Shown here: piece by piece, positions 1 to 4,899 of the stretch
Position numbering within the stretch: the stretch's first letter is position 1
Layout: every line of letters starts with the position of its first letter
Assembly (NCBI GenBank): GCA_965662345.1
Contig: CBFIHE010000053.1
Span: 1 to 7,795, forward strand
Direction of reading: 5' to 3'
Origin: UBA6049 sp965662345
GTDB lineage: Bacteria > Bacteroidota > Bacteroidia > Flavobacteriales_G > Salibacteraceae
DNA length: 7,795 nucleotides
Translations under genes and position numbers: made by a program
Notes under the pieces: model-generated
Told to the model about the DNA's origin: nothing
Seen by the model: the letters and a program-made list of their open reading frames with translations, nothing else
Databases searched by the model: none

Positions 1-437
1 TAGCTTCTCATGAAGGAATTATTGCCGTTGAAAAAATGGCAGGCATGAACCCGCACAAAATGGATTACGGCAACATCCCGGGTTGTACGTACTGCTCTCC
101 GGAGATTGCTTCTGTGGGTATGACAGAGAAACAAGCCAAAGAAGCCGGTTATGAGATTAAAGTGGGTAAATTCCCGTTCTCTGCCTCCGGTAAAGCCTCT
201 GCAGCCAATGCCAACGATGGTTTTGTAAAATTGATTTTTGATGCGAAGTACGGTGAGCTACTTGGCGGACACATGATTGGTTACAACGTAACCGAAATGG
301 TGGCTGAGTTGGTTTCTATCCGCAAGTTGGAAACAACTGGACACGAAATCATTAGCACGGTACATCCTCACCCAACCATGAGCGAAGCAGTTATGGAAGC
401 TGCCGCTGATGCGTACGGAGAGTGTATTCACATCTAA
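1..437 (+). CDS. lpdA: Dihydrolipoyl dehydrogenase (E3), C-terminal 144 residues, 5' end outside window
   Basis: This is the flavoenzyme that reoxidises dihydrolipoyl groups of 2-oxoacid dehydrogenase complexes (pyruvate, 2-oxoglutarate) or the glycine cleavage system, reducing NAD+ in the cytoplasm. The reading frame is already open at base 3 (A-S-H-E-G-I-I-A-V), so the ATG at 36 is an internal methionine and not the start. What is visible is the end of the FAD/NAD region and the whole dimerisation domain. It includes the conserved PGCTYCSPEIASVG stretch and, near the end, HPHPTMSE, whose His (codon 369-371) and Glu five residues later form the catalytic His-Glu pair supplied to the partner subunit's active site. 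The C-terminus (AYGECIHI) is complete. A strong terminator follows within about 25 bases, so this is the last gene of its transcript. Whether it belongs to a particular complex cannot be told from this fragment. Confidence 0.96.
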   Translation, partial: ASHEGIIAVEKMAGMNPHKMDYGNIPGCTYCSPEIASVGMTEKQAKEAGYEIKVGKFPFSASGKASAANANDGFVKLIFDAKYGELLGGHMIGYNVTEMVAELVSIRKLETTGHEIISTVHPHPTMSEAVMEAAADAYGECIHI

Positions 438-460
438 GGATAAGCATCCACGATAAAAGA

Positions 461-500
461 AAACCCTTCTTTGCCATGGCAAGGAAGGGTTTTTGTTTTT
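461..500 (+). terminator. Strong intrinsic terminator after lpdA
   Basis: A 15-bp stem (461-475 with 478-492) pairs throughout, with one G-U wobble (T470 with G483). It encloses a palindromic core TTGCCATGGCAA and is followed by a T-rich run (TTTTTGTTTTT up to base 500). It starts 23 bases after the lpdA stop. The bases before the 5' arm are A-rich, so the reverse orientation would also give hairpin plus T-rich tail. It may therefore work in both directions, although no minus-strand gene ends here. Confidence 0.92.
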
Positions 501-547
501 GTACCCGATGCTTAGGCTGAAAGGAATTAGGCAGGCAGACCCCAAGC

Positions 548-597
548 AATATCTATCCCCGTTACCGCGCGATTGCATCGCGTGAGTAAACGATATT
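548..597. repeat. Compound GC-rich inverted repeat (potential structured RNA or cruciform)
   Basis: The core is CGCGAT-TGC-ATCGCG (568-573 and 577-582), extended by a G-T and a C-G pair (566-567 with 583-584). After a small internal loop, GTTA (561-564) can pair with TAAAC (587-591, one bulged A). After a 7-base one-sided bulge, AATATC (548-553) pairs with GATATT (592-597). It lies between the lpdA terminator and the sulfotransferase gene and has no T-tract, so it is not a standard terminator. Its function is unknown. It could be a leader structure, a dispersed repeat or a protein-binding site. The pairing is seen directly and the role is not inferred. Confidence 0.5.
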
Positions 598-678
598 CTT
601 CTATAAACAGAAAGCTTCTGAACGTGTGCTTTTTAATCCGAACACTTTTCTACAGGAACATTTTTCTACCTTTCCGGC

Positions 679-1425
679 ATGGCAAAGCCTTTCTTTTGGT
701 TGCATATAAAAAAAGCTGCGGGCATGAGTTTTCGCAAGGCTTTTACCCCACCCTACGTTGAAACCGATAGGTCTGACGCGGGCACCCTTCCTTTTATCGC
801 ACTTCCAAAAGAAGCCTACAACGATGCCCTTAACAATTTCCGCATCCCTTTAGGGGCCTATGACTACAAGCGTACACTCTTCGCTGAAAAATTTCTCTAC
901 CAGCCTAATGAGTTTGAGCAGATGTACAAGTTCTGCATCGTGCGTAACCCGTATCGCAGGATATTTTCTGCTTGGCGCTACTTAATGCACTATGAAATTG
1001 AAGTATTGGGTCACCATGCTGGTAATGCGCGCTATGAGAAAATGCGCAAAGACTTCACCTACTTTCTGCAATGCATGCCTGAGTTTAGAGAAACTAAACT
1101 GAACCGACATTTAGCCACGCATACTGCACCTATTTGGGGCGATATTTCAGATGAACGAGACAAACTACTCTTAGATGACTTCTACCCTGTGGAGACCTTA
1201 GACCAACGTTCTTCTGAGCTTTGCGAAAAACTGGATATTTCGCCTCGTAATTTTTCTAAGGAAAACAGCGGAACGTCTAGGCCCCAAGCGAAAGGTTTTA
1301 TCCGGAAGACTGACCCTTATAGAAGTGCCATGGGAAACGGAAAAACGCTACAGTTGATTGAAGAACAGTATAAAGATGACCTTACCCATTTAGGGTATTC
1401 AGGTCCTTTTGATGATTTAATGTGA
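679..1425 (+). CDS. Sulfotransferase family protein (PAPS-dependent, Sulfotransfer_2-like)
   Basis: This 248-residue protein probably transfers sulfate from PAPS to a carbohydrate or other hydroxyl acceptor; the acceptor cannot be predicted. The N-terminal 5'-phosphosulfate-binding loop is FFWLHIKKAAGMSFR (residues 5-19), corresponding to the family pattern HxPKTGGTS. The presumed catalytic Lys12 and Ser17 are kept, but Pro, Thr and one Gly are replaced (Lys11, Ala13, Ala14). The 3'-phosphate-binding motif is intact: VRNPYRRIFSAWRY with Arg89 and Ser97. The end has the usual Y-x-x-D-L-x-x-L-G-Y pattern. There is no signal peptide or membrane segment, so it is predicted cytoplasmic. The ATG at 679 puts the PAPS loop at the expected distance from the N-terminus. 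The frame is open back to 637 but offers no better start, and no clear ribosome-binding site is seen. The DUF962 gene follows after 35 bases with its own possible promoter. Confidence 0.82.
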   Translation: MAKPFFWLHIKKAAGMSFRKAFTPPYVETDRSDAGTLPFIALPKEAYNDALNNFRIPLGAYDYKRTLFAEKFLYQPNEFEQMYKFCIVRNPYRRIFSAWRYLMHYEIEVLGHHAGNARYEKMRKDFTYFLQCMPEFRETKLNRHLATHTAPIWGDISDERDKLLLDDFYPVETLDQRSSELCEKLDISPRNFSKENSGTSRPQAKGFIRKTDPYRSAMGNGKTLQLIEEQYKDDLTHLGYSGPFDDLM

Positions 1426-1439
1426 AATCTGTAGTTTAG
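1408..1439 (+). promoter_or_regulatory. Possible Bacteroidota-type promoter for the DUF962 gene
   Basis: TTTG (1408-1411), a 20-base spacer, then TAGTTTAG (1432-1439) matches the TTTG / TAnnTTTG pattern with one mismatch in the -7 element. It overlaps the end of the sulfotransferase gene. It would start transcription near 1445, leaving a leader of roughly 15 bases before the ATG at 1461. This is a pattern match only. Confidence 0.4.
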
Positions 1440-1460
1440 AAATTCAAATCAATCAAAACA

Positions 1461-1940
1461 ATGCGATCAACAGAAGAATGGTTTACAGCCTATGGTGTTA
1501 GTCACCAAAACCCTACAAACAAGCTCATTCACTGGATTTGTGTACCACTTATTTTCTTTTCCATTATTGGGTTGCTTAGCGCTATTCCTTTTGGTTTTGA
1601 AGCTCTCGAAATACCTGAAGGCTCACATCTATACATTCACTATGGCACCATTCTAATTGTACTGGGAATGCTTTTTTACGTTCGTTTAAGTTTGAGCCTT
1701 GCTGTAGGTATGGCTTTTATATCTGCAATAATTCTCTATGTAATTAAGCTAATGCTGCTAGCGCAGCTCCCAGTTGGTTGGATTAGCTTCGCTATTTTTG
1801 TTGGTGCCTGGATTGGTCAGTTCATAGGGCACAAAATAGAAGGTGCTAAACCCAGCTTTTTTGAGGATTTGCAGTTCCTTATGATTGGTCCAATTTGGTT
1901 ATTGGGTTTTATCTACAAGAAATTGGGGATAAAGTATTAG
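1461..1940 (+). CDS. DUF962 / Mpo1-like small membrane protein
   Basis: This 159-residue polytopic membrane protein belongs to the DUF962 family. The yeast member, Mpo1, is an Fe(II)-dependent dioxygenase of fatty acid alpha-oxidation that acts on 2-hydroxy fatty acids. Bacterial members are mostly uncharacterised, so the activity here is an inference from family. Family hallmarks are present: an N-terminal Y-G-x-S-H-Q-N-P-x-N-x-x-I-H-W block (His15, His24), a hydrophobic middle with about four helices (roughly 25-45, 60-78, 80-100, 103-123), then Q-F-I-G-H-K-I-E-G-x-x-P-S-F (His124, Glu127) and a last hydrophobic stretch (138-151). The conserved histidines are the probable metal ligands. The ATG is preceded by an A-rich leader (AAATCAATCAAAACA) without a Shine-Dalgarno site. 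The stop codon overlaps that of the convergent DUF427 gene. Confidence 0.85.
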   Translation: MRSTEEWFTAYGVSHQNPTNKLIHWICVPLIFFSIIGLLSAIPFGFEALEIPEGSHLYIHYGTILIVLGMLFYVRLSLSLAVGMAFISAIILYVIKLMLLAQLPVGWISFAIFVGAWIGQFIGHKIEGAKPSFFEDLQFLMIGPIWLLGFIYKKLGIKY

Positions 1941-2230
1941 GCACCTTCTGTAATCTCTACCCCTTTCCAAAAGGCAATTCTTCCTTCAATATCTTTAGCT
2001 GCAGATTTAGCTTCGGGATAGTACCATGCAGCATCTGTGTTTTGTTCACCACCTACTTCAATAGTATGATAAGAAGCTGTACCCTTCCATGGGCAAACAG
2101 AATGGGTGTCTGAATCTTTTAAGAATGAATCCTTCACATCTGTTCTTTTGAAATAGTGATTGCCTTCAATTACCACGGTGTCATCACTCTGTGCTATTAT
2201 TTCACCATTCCACTTTGCTGTAACTGTCAT
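1937..2230 (-). CDS. DUF427 domain-containing protein
   Basis: This 97-residue soluble protein consists of a single DUF427 domain, a small beta-rich fold of unknown biochemical function that is widespread in bacteria and fungi. The family signature is clear: an N-terminal A-x-W-N-G-x-x-I-A-x-S-D-x-T-x-x-x-E-G-N-x-Y-F pattern, the C-P-W-K-G block (residues 46-50) followed by A-S-Y, and a terminal AAWYYPEAKSAA ... I-A-F-W-K-G-V segment (67-91). The length is normal for a stand-alone copy. No signal peptide or membrane segment is present. The start is an ATG behind an A-rich stretch. No promoter matching the TAnnTTTG pattern was found upstream. The gene runs convergent to the DUF962 gene, with a 4-base overlap (TTAG) in which each strand reads a stop codon. 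Confidence 0.85.
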   Translation of the reverse strand: MTVTAKWNGEIIAQSDDTVVIEGNHYFKRTDVKDSFLKDSDTHSVCPWKGTASYHTIEVGGEQNTDAAWYYPEAKSAAKDIEGRIAFWKGVEITEGA

Positions 2231-2283
2231 ATTCTTGTTTTAGTCATCAATAACGTGAATTTCCGCACTATTGTTTTGGATTC

Positions 2284-2344
2284 CATTTGGTTTGAACTAT
2301 TGAAAACTTAATGAAAAGAGCATAAAATCACATTTGGTCTGAAC
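2284..2344 (+). repeat. Pair of 14-bp direct repeats upstream of the YceI lipoprotein gene
   Basis: CATTTGGTTTGAAC (2284-2297) and CATTTGGTCTGAAC (2331-2344) agree at 13 of 14 positions and lie 47 bases apart. The second copy covers the -33 element of the predicted promoter. This arrangement would fit a regulator binding pair, but no regulator is known and chance has not been excluded. Confidence 0.5.
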
Positions 2345-2363
2345 AAGTAAGCATATATATTTG
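2333..2363 (+). promoter_or_regulatory. Bacteroidota-type promoter for the YceI lipoprotein gene
   Basis: TTTG (2333-2336), a 19-base spacer and TATATTTG (2356-2363) match both promoter elements exactly, with canonical spacing. Transcription would begin near 2368-2370, giving a leader of about 30 bases before the ATG at 2402. This is the best promoter match in the window. Confidence 0.7.
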
Positions 2364-2401
2364 TAGATACATATAATTTTAAATCAATCAATTTAACGAG
2401 T

Positions 2402-3052
2402 ATGAAAAAAGTAACAATGTCTTTAGCTGTTCTTGCAACTACAGCATTCATGGTAGCATGTGGAGGCGGTGAAAAGCCAGCTACAGAAGAGAGTCAACCT
2501 GCACAAGAGGAACAAGCAGTAGCTGAAGAAGCTGCGGTTAGCGAAACTGAAATGACAGGTGGAGCTATTAATGTAGAAGAGAGTAAGCTAATGTGGAAAG
2601 GTGAAATGTTGGGTATTAAGGACCATACAGGAACCTTGGCATTTAAAAGCGGGGAGATTCAAACTGAAAATGGCCAAATCACTGGCGGTAGTTTTGTTGT
2701 AGACATGACTTCTATGGTAGCCACAGATGAAAACTACCAACCAGAAGAAGGTCACACCAAAGAGAAGTTAATCGGTCACCTTTCATCGCCTGATTTCTTC
2801 AACGTAGAGGAGTACCCAGAAGCTATGTTTGAAATTACAGGTTCTAGTGAAGGAGCATTAACTGGCAATCTTACTATTCGCGGAATTAGTAATGAAGTAA
2901 AAGTTGGTAATGTTGCCTATGATGCAGAATCTGGCACATATAAAGGAACCTTAACTTTCAACAGAAAGAACTTTGACGTTTCTTGGGATAGTACAATGAA
3001 AGATGCTGTACTTTCTGATGATATTGAATTAACAATCTATCTAAAAGTGTAG
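2402..3052 (+). CDS. YceI-domain lipoprotein
   Basis: This 216-residue protein is exported and lipid-anchored. It has a short basic N-terminus (MKKVTM), a hydrophobic segment and a lipobox ending at Cys20 (FMVAC-GGG). A Glu/Ala/Gln-rich linker (about 24-50) leads to a YceI-like domain (about 53-216). YceI domains are lipocalin-like beta barrels that hold isoprenoid or other long amphiphilic ligands in a central cavity. Recognisable parts are the W-K-G-E ... H-T-G-T-L start, the S-F-V-V-D-M-T-S-M strand, the L-x-S-P-D-F-F-N-V-E-E-Y-P-E-A-M-F block and the G-N-L-T-I-R-G-I-S strand near the end. The acidic surface-export signal often found just after the cysteine in Bacteroidota surface lipoproteins is not obvious (GGGEKP), so the leaflet and side of the membrane are uncertain. 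It is a single gene with its own promoter and terminator. The ligand is unknown. Confidence 0.9.
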   Translation: MKKVTMSLAVLATTAFMVACGGGEKPATEESQPAQEEQAVAEEAAVSETEMTGGAINVEESKLMWKGEMLGIKDHTGTLAFKSGEIQTENGQITGGSFVVDMTSMVATDENYQPEEGHTKEKLIGHLSSPDFFNVEEYPEAMFEITGSSEGALTGNLTIRGISNEVKVGNVAYDAESGTYKGTLTFNRKNFDVSWDSTMKDAVLSDDIELTIYLKV

Positions 3053-3068
3053 ATTGAAACAGTTTTTT

Positions 3069-3102
3069 AAAAGCCATTCGTAGTACGGATGGCTTTTTTT
3101 TT
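3069..3102 (+). terminator. Intrinsic terminator after the YceI lipoprotein gene, shared end with the transporter gene
   Basis: A 12-bp stem AAAAGCCATTCG / CGGATGGCTTTT (3069-3080 with 3086-3097, one G-T wobble) has a 5-base loop and a run of nine T residues (3094-3102). The T-run reaches the stop codon of the convergent transporter gene (3101-3103). Read on the minus strand, the same hairpin follows that stop directly, but with only about four Ts before an A-run. It may act in both directions, better for the + strand. Confidence 0.9.
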
Positions 3103-4075
3103 ACCCCATCACAAAGGAAATTAGGAGTGTTGCTAACACTATTTGAAAAGCGAAAATTGAAATACCCTGAGCAATCCCTTTTCCACTTATTTTGAGCAGA
3201 GGCTTCACTTTAATTTTTGAACCAATGGCAGCCATTGCAACGGTTAAAAGAACGTCTCCAACATTGTCTAAAGCTGCATTCCAACCCACGGGCAGCCACT
3301 CAAGCTGAGCCAACAAAATAGAACCTACAAACAGCGCAATGAATACTGGAAATTTTGCCTTAGTGCCTTCTTTACTATTTCGCTTTATGAAATACAAGGC
3401 CAGTAATAAAGGCACCATAAACAAAATACGCCCCATCTTAACTACCACAGCCCACTCACCTACTTCATCGCCCATGGCATAGCCAGAAGCCACCACATGA
3501 CCTAATGACTGAAGAACACTGCCTAATAGTGTAGCGGTTTGTAAATCATCAAAATCAATGAAATGTGCTAAAGCAGGTAGACCAACTAAACCTATAATGC
3601 CCAACACATTTATAATTGCGAGAGATAAACCAGTTTCTTCTTCGTCTGCATCTACTATAGGAGCAGTTGCAGCAATTGCTGATGAGCCACATATGGCACT
3701 ACCCGCACCAAGTAAAAAGCTTAACCCATTACTAGACTTAAATAGTTTCCCGAGCACATATGAAATAGTTAAAACCGCAAAAACAGAAGCAGCCAAGATT
3801 CCCATAACACTGCTGCCCATAGTTTGTAAATGATGAGCCTCCAAGCCAAAGCCTATCAAAACGATAGCAGCTTCTAGTACTTTCTTTTCTGTAAACTTTA
3901 TTCCTGGAGCACACAGTTCTCCATTCATAAATGTGTTACCTGCAATAGCTCCAAAAATTAAGGCAAGCATTACACTGCCCATATACGGAATAAAGGGAGA
4001 TAAAAAGTGAGCCAATACCGCCATGGTTACGGCAATCGCAACTCCTGGGAAGTATTTTTTCAGTATTTCAATCAT
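3101..4075 (-). CDS. YeiH/UPF0324 family membrane transporter (putative sulfate exporter family)
   Basis: This 324-residue inner-membrane protein has about nine or ten hydrophobic helices and belongs to the UPF0324 (Cons_hypoth698) family. Databases often name the family 'putative sulfate exporter', but the transported substrate is not firmly known, so that name is only a family label here. The family signature G-A-G-S-A-I-C-G-S-S-A-I-A-A-x-A-P (about 124-139) is followed by an acidic loop (DADEEE) and a helix with L-G-S-V-L-Q-S-L-G-H-V-V-A-S-G-Y (184-199), then V-V-K-M-G-R (211-216), another conserved part. The length is typical. The ATG start is followed directly by an amphipathic lead-in and the first helix, as in relatives. 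The gene is divergent from yebC across 113 bases and convergent with the YceI gene. It is the only gene in its transcript as far as can be seen. Confidence 0.88.
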   Translation of the reverse strand: MIEILKKYFPGVAIAVTMAVLAHFLSPFIPYMGSVMLALIFGAIAGNTFMNGELCAPGIKFTEKKVLEAAIVLIGFGLEAHHLQTMGSSVMGILAASVFAVLTISYVLGKLFKSSNGLSFLLGAGSAICGSSAIAATAPIVDADEEETGLSLAIINVLGIIGLVGLPALAHFIDFDDLQTATLLGSVLQSLGHVVASGYAMGDEVGEWAVVVKMGRILFMVPLLLALYFIKRNSKEGTKAKFPVFIALFVGSILLAQLEWLPVGWNAALDNVGDVLLTVAMAAIGSKIKVKPLLKISGKGIAQGISIFAFQIVLATLLISFVMG

Positions 4076-4080
4076 TGCGC

Positions 4081-4088
4081 CAAAATTA
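4081..4088 (-). promoter_or_regulatory. Possible -7 element immediately upstream of the transporter gene
   Basis: Read on the minus strand, TAATTTTG (4088 to 4081) matches TAnnTTTG exactly and ends only 5 bases before the ATG at 4075. If used, transcription would begin at or next to the start codon, giving a leaderless message. No TTTG-like -33 element lies at the expected distance, so this could be chance in AT-rich DNA. Confidence 0.25.
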
Positions 4089-4134
4089 CATCGGATAATT
4101 GTATGCTTATGTGACTAAAGACGCATACCAATTG

Positions 4135-4165
4135 TTTCGTCAATATGCACTAATCCCTATTTTTG
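4135..4165 (+). promoter_or_regulatory. Possible Bacteroidota-type promoter for yebC
   Basis: TTTC (4135-4138, one mismatch from TTTG), a 19-base spacer and TATTTTTG (4158-4165, exact TAnnTTTG) give a start near 4170 and a leader of about 15-20 bases. The -7 element lies inside the left arm and loop edge of the inverted repeat at 4153-4185. Confidence 0.45.
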
Positions 4166-4185
4166 GAAACCTCAAAAACAGGGAT
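4153..4185. repeat. Inverted repeat ending 3 bases before the yebC start codon
   Basis: ATCCCT-A-TTTTT (4153-4164) pairs with AAAAA-C-AGGGAT (4174-4185): eleven pairs with one A/C mismatch, around a 9-base loop (GGAAACCTC) that can add one or two more pairs. It covers the predicted -7 element and ends just before the ATG at 4189. It could be an operator for a dimeric repressor. If transcription starts further upstream than predicted, it could instead be a hairpin that hides the translation start. It is not followed by a T-run, so it is not a terminator. Confidence 0.55.
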
Positions 4186-4188
4186 ATT

Positions 4189-4899
4189 ATGGGAAGAGCA
4201 TTCGAATATAGGAGAGCAGCTAAAGAAAAGCGATGGGATAAAATGTCTAAACTATTTCCTAAACTGGCCAAAGCCATAACATTGGCTGCCAAAGAAGGAG
4301 GAGAAGACCCAGATATGAACCCTCGTTTGCGCTCAGCCATTCAAACGGCTAAGTCTCAAAACATGCCTAAAGATAACATTGAGAATGCAATTAAGCGTGC
4401 ATCTGGAAAAGACGCTGACGCATATACAGAGGTTACGTTTGAAGGGAAAGGCCCATTTGGTGTTTTGGTATTTGTAGAATGCGCGACCGATAACAACACA
4501 CGAACTGTTGCCAACGTAAAAAGTTACTTCAATAAAACAGGAGGTTCATTGGTTCCCAATGGGTCGCTTGAATTTATGTTCGATAGAAAGGCGGTTTTTG
4601 AAATTCCTGCAGACCGCGTTTCTGATGTAGAAGAGTTTGAGCTTGAAATGATTGATGCTGGATTGGAAGAAACAGAGGTGAACGATGAAACGCTATATGT
4701 TTATGGTGATTACACCAATTTTGGCAGCATTCAAGAAGCACTCGAAACACAGGGTATTGAAGCCGATAAAGCCACATTACAGCGTATTCCAAACTCACCA
4801 GTAGATTTCACAGATGAGCAGTTAGAAGAAATTGAAAAACTTCTCGATAAATTAGAAGATGATGACGATGTTCAGGCTGTATTCAACAATATATCCTAA
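4189..4899 (+). CDS. YebC/PmpR/TACO1 family protein (236 aa)
   Basis: This cytoplasmic protein belongs to the YebC family, long annotated as transcriptional regulators (PmpR in Pseudomonas). More recently the family has been tied to translation: mitochondrial TACO1 is a translational activator, and family members have been linked to relief of ribosome stalling at proline-rich stretches. The sequence is full length and typical: the N-terminal M-G-R-A-F-E-Y-R-R-A block, N-P-R-L-R-S-A-I-Q-x-A-K ... N-M-P-K-D-N-I-E-x-A-I-K-R-A-S-G-K (about 44-74), then F-V-E-C-A-T-D-N-N-T-R-T-V-A-N-V and G-S-L-E-F-M-F-D-R-K, and an acidic C-terminus. The frame continues upstream to an ATG at 4099, but those 30 extra residues resemble nothing and run through the inverted repeat. 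The family start MGRAFE fixes the ATG at 4189. The stop overlaps the convergent reductase gene by 4 bases (CTAA). Confidence 0.94.
   Translation: MGRAFEYRRAAKEKRWDKMSKLFPKLAKAITLAAKEGGEDPDMNPRLRSAIQTAKSQNMPKDNIENAIKRASGKDADAYTEVTFEGKGPFGVLVFVECATDNNTRTVANVKSYFNKTGGSLVPNGSLEFMFDRKAVFEIPADRVSDVEEFELEMIDAGLEETEVNDETLYVYGDYTNFGSIQEALETQGIEADKATLQRIPNSPVDFTDEQLEEIEKLLDKLEDDDDVQAVFNNIS

Noticed and set aside
258..578. A 106-codon open frame on the minus strand across the lpdA end
   Set aside because: It is antisense to the clearly coding lpdA and its terminator, reads through the terminator stem, and its product resembles nothing.
561..591. Integron attC-like site (GTTA ... TAAAC around a stem)
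   Set aside because: The required RYYYAAC and GTTRRRY boxes in the right orientation are absent, and no integrase or cassette array is present.
667..674. TACCTTTC as a -7 element for the sulfotransferase gene
   Set aside because: It mismatches the final G, has no -33 partner, and would place the transcription start on the start codon.
469..687. The 10-mer CATGGCAAAG at the sulfotransferase start (678-687) matches the reverse complement of 469-478 in the lpdA terminator
   Set aside because: The match is short, does not extend, and is partly explained by the CATGGC palindrome and the Met-Ala-Lys codons; likely chance.
1..1425. Higher GC of the first 1.4 kb (roughly high 40s percent) than the rest (about 40 percent)
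   Set aside because: The shift is gradual and modest, includes the housekeeping gene lpdA, and has no flanking mobile element; codon bias of a highly expressed gene explains much of it.
3558..3833. A 91-codon plus-strand open frame inside the transporter gene
   Set aside because: It is the antisense shadow of the conserved transporter segment around the ICGSSAIAA motif and has no promoter or leader.
679..4075. A sulfur-metabolism cluster linking the sulfotransferase and the 'sulfate exporter' family gene
   Set aside because: The two genes are on opposite strands more than 1.6 kb apart with unrelated genes, a promoter and a terminator between them, and the exporter's substrate is not established.
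4099..4188. A 30-residue N-terminal extension of YebC from the ATG at 4099
   Set aside because: The family begins at MGRAFE; the extension runs through the predicted promoter and inverted repeat and has no protein-like conservation.
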